From positions 1 to 13,757 of the forward strand of contig JAOZPW010000084.1 of assembly GCA_029932545.1 (NCBI GenBank): a stretch of 13,757 bases of DNA. The letters are read 5' to 3'. This document shows, piece by piece, positions 7,758-13,757 of the stretch (the stretch's first letter is position 1; every line of letters starts with the position of its first letter). The notes beneath the pieces are model-generated. The model did not search any database, was not told the DNA's origin, and was given only the letters and a program-made list of their open reading frames with translations. A program made the position numbers and the translations under genes. The stretch is from Thermoanaerobaculales bacterium (lineage in GTDB: Bacteria; Acidobacteriota; Thermoanaerobaculia; Thermoanaerobaculales; Sulfomarinibacteraceae).

Positions 7758-7782
7758 CCCCTAACCCTTAACCCCTAACCCC
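7758..7782 (-). repeat. Telomere-like C-run array (G-quadruplex motif on minus strand)
   Basis: On the plus strand the order is C4, TAA, C3, TTAA, C4, TAA, C4. The minus strand therefore has four G-runs separated by 3-4-nt TTA-type loops, a canonical intramolecular G-quadruplex pattern. It sits 20 bp before the Nramp ATG. CTTCCCC at its left edge (7755-7761) can also pair with GGGGAAG (7719-7725) in the preceding purine tract, giving an alternative hairpin spanning the oxoprolinase stop codon. Confidence 0.75.
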
Positions 7783-7802
7783 AAACACTCTGTGAGGACC
7801 TT

Positions 7803-8999
7803 ATGAAACGTTTGCTGAATCTCCTGTTCTGGTCGGTGATTGCTGCGGCATTTATTGGACCCGGCACCATTACGACGGCCGCTCGCGCGGGCAGCGACTT
7901 TGGTTTTGCCTTGGCCTGGGCTCTGCTTTTCTCAACGCTTGCCTGTTTCGTACTGCAGGAGGCTTCGGCCCGAATTACCGTGGTTACCGGAAAAGAGCTG
8001 GGCGAGGCCATCCGTAGTCGTTTTTCCCAATCGAGGCACGTTCGGTGGGTGCCGGCGCTTCTTGCTACAGGGGTCATTCTCGGCTGTGCAGCCTACGAAG
8101 CCGGTAATCTGGTGGGCGGTGTCGCCGGCATGCGTCTGGTTGTCGATGTCCCGCCTGCCCTGCTGATTCTGAGCTGCGTCGGTCTGGCTGGTCTCTTGCT
8201 GGCCTTTGGAAATACCCGGTGGATAGCCCGTATTCTGGGCGCACTCGTTGCGGTGATGGGTGTGGCTTTCGTCGTTACGGCGGTTCGCCTGGCACCGGAT
8301 ATCGGGGCCTTGTTCTCTGGTCTGCTGATGCCCAGTATCCCGGTAGGGTCAACCCTTCTGGTCCTCGCCCTGGTGGGTACGACGGTCGTTCCTTACAATC
8401 TCTTTCTGGGTTCTGCTCTGGCACGGGAGAATGACCTCGGCGAAATGCGCTGGGGGCTCGCACTGGCTGTTGGGGGAGGGGGGTTGATCTCGCTTGGGGT
8501 ACTGGTGGTCGGAACGGCCCTGGGTGGCGGCCTCGAATTTGGGCGATTGGCAGAGGTGCTCGCTTCGGAATTGGGGGGTGGCGCGGCATTCTCGTTGGCC
8601 GTCGGGCTTTTCGCCGCCGGTTTCACATCGGCAATCACCGCGCCGCTTGCAGCCGCCATCACAGCACGAACGCTGCTGGGGGAAGGTTGGTCCGAGGAGT
8701 CGTCGAGGTATCGTGCGGTGTGGTTTGGGGTCCTTCTGGCCGGCGCCTTCTTCGGAATGACCGGTATACGACCGATCGCGGTGATCCTCCTTGCTCAGGC
8801 GTTTAACGGTCTGATCCTTCCTTTGATCGCCGTTTTCTTGTGGATTACGATGAATGATCGCAAGTTGCTGGGGAACGACGGCGTGAATACACTGTTCCAG
8901 AATCTCGTATTGGGAGTAGTTGTGTTGACCTGTGTGGTTCTGGGGCTTCGGGGTCTGTGGGCAGCCGTGGACAAGAGTCTCCGGATGTTGGGATTATGA
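7803..8999 (+). CDS. Nramp-family (SLC11) membrane transporter with altered metal site
   Basis: The gene encodes 398 residues. GAGG lies five bases before the ATG. Hydrophobicity suggests 11 membrane helices (about residues 8-26, 33-51, 82-103, 117-137, 143-163, 183-204, 221-243, 264-290, 307-325, 326-350 and 364-386), which fits the LeuT-fold Nramp family of proton-coupled divalent-metal importers in the inner membrane. The family is shown by FIGPGTITTAARAGSDFGFALAWALL, the following VLQEASAR and VTGKELGEAI stretches, and NGLILPLIAV in helix 10. The canonical helix-1 DPGN is GPGT (19-22) here, and helix-6 MPHN is VPYN (196-199). The usual metal-coordinating Asp, Asn and Met are therefore missing. 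I recall a bacterial subgroup with GPGT that is automatically annotated as Nramp, but its substrate is not known to me. The gene follows the oxoprolinase by 65 bp on the same strand and may share its transcript. Family call firm, ion open. Confidence 0.9.
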   Translation: MKRLLNLLFWSVIAAAFIGPGTITTAARAGSDFGFALAWALLFSTLACFVLQEASARITVVTGKELGEAIRSRFSQSRHVRWVPALLATGVILGCAAYEAGNLVGGVAGMRLVVDVPPALLILSCVGLAGLLLAFGNTRWIARILGALVAVMGVAFVVTAVRLAPDIGALFSGLLMPSIPVGSTLLVLALVGTTVVPYNLFLGSALARENDLGEMRWGLALAVGGGGLISLGVLVVGTALGGGLEFGRLAEVLASELGGGAAFSLAVGLFAAGFTSAITAPLAAAITARTLLGEGWSEESSRYRAVWFGVLLAGAFFGMTGIRPIAVILLAQAFNGLILPLIAVFLWITMNDRKLLGNDGVNTLFQNLVLGVVVLTCVVLGLRGLWAAVDKSLRMLGL

Positions 9000-9119
9000 G
9001 GAGATTGAGATATTATGTTTGAGGTTGAACTGGAAGGTGCGAAATAACAGATTCCGCCGTAGAATCGTTGCGAGGGAGAGAGCCGCCATTGGAGTGTTCT
9101 TTGTGAAAGGGGTCGAGCG

Positions 9120-10379
9120 ATGGGTGTGAAACATCGAATCGTAGTTTGGTTGTGCGTACTGATGATCGTGGTTCCGGGGTTGGCTCTCGCCGTTAAAAAA
9201 GGACGGCTGATCGGCAAGGTCCTTGATCCCGAGGGCAATCCGATACCCGATGTCACTGTGGTCGCGACCTGCGAAGAGGTCCCGGGTTTCAATGAAGTTG
9301 AGACGACCAACAGCAAGGGTATTTTCAAGCTTGACTTCTCCCACCTCGATGTCGAATATCAGCTGATTTTCTCAAAAAATGGGTACTTGACCTTCAAGAG
9401 CGAACAGGACTGGCAGTTGGAGGGGACAGCACGTGATGAATTTACGATGTACCCCGGGACCACGACTGTTTCTGAAGGGCCGGTTGCTTCGGCCTCCAAT
9501 CAGGCAATATTTTCGTTCAATCAAGGTGTTGAGTTCTTCAATTCAAAGAAATATTCGGACGCAGAAGTGAAATTTATCGAAGCCTTGGGGCATGATCCTG
9601 AGCTGCAGCAGGCTTGGGCTGTCTTGAGCAGGATCCACGTCAAACAGGAGAACTGGCAGTTGGCGGTGGATGCTGCCGAGAAGGCCGTTTCCCTGGGTGC
9701 AGTTGACCAGGAGGTCTGGCGGGCCAGGTGGGAGGCCTACCGGAACCTTGGTGATGAGGCAAAGACTGCGCAGGCACTTGAGGACTTCGAACACGCCGGG
9801 CTTCGTGCTGAAGAGGCAAAGAAGATCTATAACGAAGGCGTCGCTTTTGCAAAGACGGGGGATCAGGCGGGTGCATTCGAGAAATTCAAGGAAGCACTCG
9901 AGGTGGATCCGAGCCTGATGCCGGCACTTCTGGGAGTGGCCACAACGGGAATTCTCACTGATCACAACGCTGAGGCGGCCACCGCTGCAGAAACCATTCT
10001 CAACACCCAGCCCAACCACGAGCAGGCTCTCAGAATTCGGTACAACGCCGCGTTGAAGCTGGGAGACGATGAGATGATCATGGATTCGCTCGTCGGCCTC
10101 GCGACCGTTGAACCTGAGGTGGCGCGTGACAGCCTCTTGCGGTTGGCATTCGAGGCGTATGACGCCAATGAACTGGTTTTGGCAAAGAGTCGATTTCTGA
10201 GAGTTCTTGAGGTCGATCCAGAACACGCACTCTCATGTTACCTGTTGGGTTTGATCACCGTCAGTGACGGGGCCAACGATGAAGCCAAAATGTATCTTGA
10301 GCGGTTTGTTCAATTGGCGCCGGAACATCCGGAAACTGATTCCGCCCGCGAACTCCTGAGATTCTTGAATCAGTCCTGA
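9120..10379 (+). CDS. Exported carboxypeptidase-regulatory-like domain + TPR protein
   Basis: The gene encodes 419 residues. AAAGGGG seven bases before the ATG at 9120 supports the start. Residues 1-24 form a Sec signal peptide ending GLALA, so the protein is probably periplasmic. Residues about 28-112 match the CarboxypepD_reg-like beta-sandwich: GRLIGKVLDPEGNPIPDVTVVA, then TTNSKGIFKLDF and a Tyr-rich strand. From about residue 127 onward are tetratricopeptide repeats. The clearest are FNQGVEFFNSKKYSDAEVKF, YNEGVAFAKTGDQAGAFEKF with EALEVDPSLMPALLG, and SRFLRVLEVDPEHALSCYLLG, with AKMYLERFVQLAPEHPE near the end. Such repeats bind protein partners; no catalytic residues are evident. The gene lies 120 bp after the Nramp gene and 239 bp before a TonB receptor that lacks its own CarboxypepD_reg domain, so a receptor partner or assembly role is plausible but inferred. 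No terminator was seen on either side. Confidence 0.87.
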   Translation: MGVKHRIVVWLCVLMIVVPGLALAVKKGRLIGKVLDPEGNPIPDVTVVATCEEVPGFNEVETTNSKGIFKLDFSHLDVEYQLIFSKNGYLTFKSEQDWQLEGTARDEFTMYPGTTTVSEGPVASASNQAIFSFNQGVEFFNSKKYSDAEVKFIEALGHDPELQQAWAVLSRIHVKQENWQLAVDAAEKAVSLGAVDQEVWRARWEAYRNLGDEAKTAQALEDFEHAGLRAEEAKKIYNEGVAFAKTGDQAGAFEKFKEALEVDPSLMPALLGVATTGILTDHNAEAATAAETILNTQPNHEQALRIRYNAALKLGDDEMIMDSLVGLATVEPEVARDSLLRLAFEAYDANELVLAKSRFLRVLEVDPEHALSCYLLGLITVSDGANDEAKMYLERFVQLAPEHPETDSARELLRFLNQS

Positions 10380-10618
10380 GATAGTTCAGACATGAGTTTT
10401 CGTATTTCCATCAAGAGGCAAGGACAAGGACTTGTGAAGATTTTCTCCAGGGATTCAGGGTCATGGTATGCTGCAAAATGATATTAATTACGGTTATCAG
10501 GAATGATATGCATTCTCAATTAAGAAAGGAGTTTTGAGGGCCTTTCGGGATAGTCCCGTGGGTCGGTCTTTTGTTCGTTTACTTTTCTTTTTTATTTGGT
10601 TAAGAGGAGGTAATGGTT
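10380..10618 (+). promoter_or_regulatory. Leader/promoter region of the TonB receptor gene
   Basis: This region is clearly more AT-rich than the genes, as expected of a promoter. A possible extended -10 is TGG-TATGCT (10464-10472), without a good -35. AATGATAT occurs twice (10477-10484 and 10502-10509), 25 bp apart, and ACAAG-GA-CTTGT (10424-10435) is a small palindrome; either could be a protein site. CGGGA-TAG-TCCCG (10546-10558) is a weak leader hairpin. GAGGAGG (10604-10610) is the ribosome site: it is eight bases from ATG 10619 but only two from ATG 10613, which favours 10619. Confidence 0.4.
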
Positions 10619-13579
10619 ATGTTGACTGGAAGGATTCATTGGCATCGGATGGTAATTTTTGGAACCGTCCTCATCTTCGTCGCCGGGATGGTCAGTTTTG
10701 CACCGACCGCCTGGGCGCAAGAAGGGGATGATCAGGCTGCCGTTGATCAGGCGGTTGAAGATGCGATTGAGAAGTCCTTTGAGGAAGAGATTTCCGTAAC
10801 AGGAACACTCATTCCTCGCCCGACTTTGGACGCCCTGAGCCCGGTGACGGTGATGGGTCCCGAAGAAATCACCTATTCGGGTGTGACCCGTATCGAGGAT
10901 CTGATTGCAACCCTGCCGCAGGCGTTCGCCGGACAGAACTCGACCTGGGCCAACGGGGCGACCGGTACCGCGAGTGTCAGTTTGCGTGATCTTGGAACGA
11001 ATCGCACCCTGGTTCTCCTCAACGGCCGGCGTCTGGCACCCGGATCAGCGGAGGGTTCGTACGCTCCTGACCTTAACTTCATCCCGGGCTCGATGCTCAA
11101 GAGAGTTGACGTTCTGACAGGCGGCGCCTCGGCGGTATATGGTACCGACGCTGTGGCCGGTGTCGTCAACTTCATCCTGGACACCGACTTTGAAGGGATG
11201 AGGGGCGATATTCAGTACAGTTGGTATAACCATGATAACGACAATCAACTGGCGCAGGACATGAACGATTATCGGGGGTTCGATTACCCGACGGGCGACG
11301 CGAACGATGGTGACGGCGTCAACCTCAACCTGGCCTTCGGTGGCAAGTTCGCCGACGGCAGAGGCCATGCGTCCGCCTATATCGGTTATCGCAAGCTCGA
11401 TGCTGTTACCAAGGGAATGCGTGACTACCTCAACTGCTCCGCGTGGGCAACCGAGGGCGGTCCGCTTTGTGGTGGTTCAGCCACGACCGACCGTGGAACG
11501 TTCATCTTGGACGACGGTAGCTATGGAATGGTAGACCCAGGTTCCGGCGATATGGTTCCGTGGGATGGCTACCGCTTCAACTATGGGCCCTATAACCACA
11601 TTCAGCGTCCTGATGAGCGTTGGAACGCCGGTGCGTTCATTAACTACGAGTTCAACGAGCACGCTGAAGGTTATATGGAATTGATGTTCATGAACGACTA
11701 CACCGACGCGCAGATCGCTCCTTCGGGCGACTTCGGCGTCACGGGAACGATCAACTGCGACAACCCGATGCTCAGCGACCAGCAGCGTGAGTACGTTTGC
11801 GGTCAGTTTGGTTACACCGGCGACGACATTGCGCCCATGGTGACCCTCCGTCGTAACGTCGAAGGCGAAGGCCGTTCGAATGCTATTCGTCACACCAGCT
11901 TCCGTTTTCTCGCCGGTGTCCGTGGCGACATCAACGACCAGTGGAGCTATGACGTCTACGGTCTGCATGCCCAGACAAACAACGACGACTCCTACAACAA
12001 CGATTTGAACATCGACCGTATCAATGAAGCGCTCGACGTCATCGTCGATCCCGATACCGGTGAGTGGGTATGCCGAAGCGGCGGCGACTGCGTGCCCTGG
12101 AACATCTTCACCCCGGGCGCCGTGGATCAGGCTGCGATCGACTACATGACGACGGTCGCCGTGATGTACGGAACCACTCGCACCCAGGTTCTTAACGCCA
12201 CCTTCACCGGTGACCTTGAGGACTACGGATGGGCTTTCAACAGTGCAAACGAAGGTATTCAAATTGCGCTGGGTTCCGAATACCGGAAAGAACATCTGTC
12301 CAGAGTGCCTGACGAAGTCTATCTCAACGGTTCTGCTGCGGGCTTCGGTGGTCCAACGCAAGTTGTTGATGGCACATTCGACGTCATGGAAGTATTCCTC
12401 GAGGCGTTGATTCCCTTCGTTCAGGACGCCCCGATGGCGCACGATCTGTCGTTGTCACTGGGCTATCGTTATTCCGACTACAGTACTTCCGGTGGCGCCA
12501 GCACCTATAAGATCATGGGATCCTGGGCGCCGACTCCCAGTTTCGGTTTCCGCGGTGGTTTCAACCGGGCGCTTCGCTCGGCCAACATTTTCGAACTTTT
12601 CCGGCCGCAGGGATTCAACCTGGGCGGTTCGGAAGACATCTGTGCGGGTCCCAACCCCACAGCCACGGCGGCAGAGTGCGCCAACACAGGCGTGACCGCG
12701 GCTCAGTACGGCAATGTGCCGTTCAACCCTGCGGGCCAGTACAACACCCTGGAAGGTGGAAACCCCCTTCTGGATCCCGAATCTGCGGACACCATCACCT
12801 TCGGTGTGGTCTTCACGCCTCAGTCTTTGTCCGGCTTCTCGGCAACACTTGACTACTACGATATTGAGGTCACCGAGACGATCGGATCCCTGGCCTACAA
12901 CGACATTCTGACCACCTGCGCAAGGACCGGCGATCCGGACCTCTGCGCCCTGATCCACCGCGGGCCCACCGGGGACCTGTGGTACTCGTACCAGCTCGGC
13001 GGAGGCTACGTCGAAACAACCCAACAGAACATCGGTGAGATGAATGCCGAGGGCATCGACCTCAGCCTCAGCTACATGTTCGGTATGGGCAATGCCGGCT
13101 TCCTCAGTACCGATATAACCGGTACCTACGTGCTGTCTAACAGTTTCAAGAATGCATTGGTTGATTACGACTGTGTCGGTTATTTCGGCTTCCAGTGCGG
13201 TCAGCCGCAGTCCGAATGGCGTCATCGTGCCCGTGTGACCTGGGATACCAACTTCAAGGCCACGTTCTCCCTGGCATGGCGTTATATCGGTTCCGCTGAG
13301 AATGACGATTACAGCCCGGACGCGGATCTGAGGAACGAAGGCAACTTCGACATGTGGGAAGCCAGTGGTTCTGCCGATGTCGCTGCCTATAGCTACTTCG
13401 ATCTTTCGGGAACCTACAACTTCACTGACAGCGTCCAGTTCACCCTGGGTATCAACAACATCACGGACAAGGAGCCGCCGATGTGGCCCGATCTTCAGGA
13501 TGACCAGTACGTCAACACGTACGCAACCTACGATCCCCTGGGCCGTTACATTCACACCAGCATCAAGTTCACCTTCTAG
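10619..13579 (+). CDS. TonB-dependent outer-membrane receptor
   Basis: The gene encodes 986 residues from ATG 10619; ATG 10613 would add two residues but is too close to the ribosome site. Residues 1-33 form a long signal peptide ending in AWA before Gln34. An acidic stretch follows, then the TonB-box-like EEEISVTG (55-62). The plug domain comes next with PVTVMGPEEI, SLRDLGTNRTLVLLNGRRL and VDVLTGGASAVYGTDAVAGVVNFI. The rest is a roughly 22-strand beta-barrel with alternating aromatic strands and a C-terminal Phe (IHTSIKFTF), the usual signal for barrel assembly. There is no N-terminal CarboxypepD_reg or secretin-like sensing domain. Such receptors import scarce large substrates (siderophores, sugars, peptides, cobalamin) using TonB-ExbBD energy; nothing here fixes the ligand. 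All 12 cysteines fall in six close pairs, probably loop disulfides. An upstream exported TPR protein may be a partner. Transcription should end at the terminator just downstream. Confidence 0.95.
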   Translation: MLTGRIHWHRMVIFGTVLIFVAGMVSFAPTAWAQEGDDQAAVDQAVEDAIEKSFEEEISVTGTLIPRPTLDALSPVTVMGPEEITYSGVTRIEDLIATLPQAFAGQNSTWANGATGTASVSLRDLGTNRTLVLLNGRRLAPGSAEGSYAPDLNFIPGSMLKRVDVLTGGASAVYGTDAVAGVVNFILDTDFEGMRGDIQYSWYNHDNDNQLAQDMNDYRGFDYPTGDANDGDGVNLNLAFGGKFADGRGHASAYIGYRKLDAVTKGMRDYLNCSAWATEGGPLCGGSATTDRGTFILDDGSYGMVDPGSGDMVPWDGYRFNYGPYNHIQRPDERWNAGAFINYEFNEHAEGYMELMFMNDYTDAQIAPSGDFGVTGTINCDNPMLSDQQREYVCGQFGYTGDDIAPMVTLRRNVEGEGRSNAIRHTSFRFLAGVRGDINDQWSYDVYGLHAQTNNDDSYNNDLNIDRINEALDVIVDPDTGEWVCRSGGDCVPWNIFTPGAVDQAAIDYMTTVAVMYGTTRTQVLNATFTGDLEDYGWAFNSANEGIQIALGSEYRKEHLSRVPDEVYLNGSAAGFGGPTQVVDGTFDVMEVFLEALIPFVQDAPMAHDLSLSLGYRYSDYSTSGGASTYKIMGSWAPTPSFGFRGGFNRALRSANIFELFRPQGFNLGGSEDICAGPNPTATAAECANTGVTAAQYGNVPFNPAGQYNTLEGGNPLLDPESADTITFGVVFTPQSLSGFSATLDYYDIEVTETIGSLAYNDILTTCARTGDPDLCALIHRGPTGDLWYSYQLGGGYVETTQQNIGEMNAEGIDLSLSYMFGMGNAGFLSTDITGTYVLSNSFKNALVDYDCVGYFGFQCGQPQSEWRHRARVTWDTNFKATFSLAWRYIGSAENDDYSPDADLRNEGNFDMWEASGSADVAAYSYFDLSGTYNFTDSVQFTLGINNITDKEPPMWPDLQDDQYVNTYATYDPLGRYIHTSIKFTF

Positions 13580-13599
13580 GTCAACTTGTAAAAACGATT

Positions 13600-13628
13600 G
13601 GCGGTCCCTTCGGGGGCCGCCTTTTTTT
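13600..13628 (+). terminator. Rho-independent terminator after the TonB receptor gene
   Basis: GGCGGTCCC (13600-13608) pairs with GGGGCCGCC (13613-13621) over nine pairs with one G-U, closing a TTCG loop in the very stable C(UUCG)G form. Seven Ts follow at once (13622-13628). It starts 21 bases after the receptor TAG. Confidence 0.93.
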
Positions 13629-13718
13629 GTGAAATGGGAGTGAGAACCTTGGGGGCGGTGTGATCGTAAAGAGAATAGGATTCTCCGAGTTGTGCTGGAG
13701 CGGAATGTCTGGAAGGTG

Positions 13719-13757
13719 ATGAATATCCATGTGGCTTCGTACTTGTACCGCCTTGCT
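13719..13757 (+). CDS. Possible first codons of a further gene (cut by the right edge)
   Basis: After the terminator there is a GGAAGG (13711-13716) followed by two ATGs in different frames, at 13719 (MNIHVASYLYRLA) and 13729 (MWLRTCTAL). The second has more usual spacing (12 bases) than the first (2 bases), though neither is ideal. Only 29-39 bases are visible, too few to call a product or to confirm that a gene is present. Confidence 0.2.
   Translation, partial: MNIHVASYLYRLA

Noticed and set aside
7758..7782. True telomere or replicon end
   Set aside because: The array is only four runs long, imperfect, and sits between two intact genes on the same strand, so it is an internal sequence.
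10534..10731. 65-codon frame starting at a TTG after AAAGGAG
   Set aside because: The spacing is only about two bases, it overlaps the receptor signal-peptide region in another frame, and the peptide looks like a shadow.
11477..13555. Two long minus-strand frames (321 and 366 codons) opposite the TonB receptor
   Set aside because: Both are antisense shadows of a clearly conserved receptor, with no domain resemblance and no ribosome site that stood out.
1..13757. CRISPR arrays, tRNA/rRNA genes, insertion sequences, defence or phage modules
   Set aside because: No regular spaced repeats, cloverleaf-like sequences, transposase motifs or phage/defence protein families were seen on either strand.

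Overview
The window (about 13.8 kb, GC-rich by eye) looks like chromosome from a Gram-negative bacterium. It has a TonB-dependent outer-membrane receptor, several Sec signal peptides, and clear Shine-Dalgarno sites in front of ATG starts. A PEGA-repeat protein and a periplasmic carboxypeptidase-regulatory-like/TPR protein beside a large TonB receptor recall Acidobacteriota (Thermoanaerobaculia-like lineages). That placement is an inference from gene style; no rRNA or marker gene is present to test it.

Layout. At the left edge is the 3' end of a PEGA-domain protein gene (+). A 413-bp gap without a convincing gene follows, holding several inverted repeats. Next is a gamma-glutamyltransferase-family gene (-, 916-2610). 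A divergent 203-bp intergenic region separates it from a tight plus-strand cluster: an exported DUF2891 protein (2814-3884), then a fused HyuA+HyuB 5-oxoprolinase/hydantoinase (about 3889-7737) that starts at or before the DUF2891 stop. A 65-bp gap with purine-rich and telomere-like C-run sequence leads to a divergent Nramp-family transporter (7803-8999). Further right are an exported CarboxypepD_reg-like + TPR protein (9120-10379) and a 986-residue TonB-dependent receptor (10619-13579). The receptor gene ends in a textbook rho-independent terminator with a UUCG loop. The last 130 bases hold at most the first codons of another gene.

How the genes may work together. The GGT-family enzyme, the 5-oxoprolinase and the coupled DUF2891 protein suggest salvage of gamma-glutamyl or N-acyl compounds. 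GGT-type enzymes release or transfer gamma-glutamyl groups, and 5-oxoprolinase converts 5-oxoproline to glutamate with ATP. However, the GGT carries acylase-subfamily motifs, so glutathione may not be its substrate. The receptor and the TPR protein look like a nutrient-uptake pair, but the sequence does not show what they import. The Nramp homologue lacks the canonical metal-binding residues, so its ion is uncertain.

No rRNA, tRNA, CRISPR array, transposase or phage gene was seen. I did not find a clearly new defence or mobile system. The most unusual signals are the opposed G-run tracts between the oxoprolinase and Nramp genes, the altered Nramp site, the DUF2891-oxoprolinase coupling, and the structured gap at 503-915.
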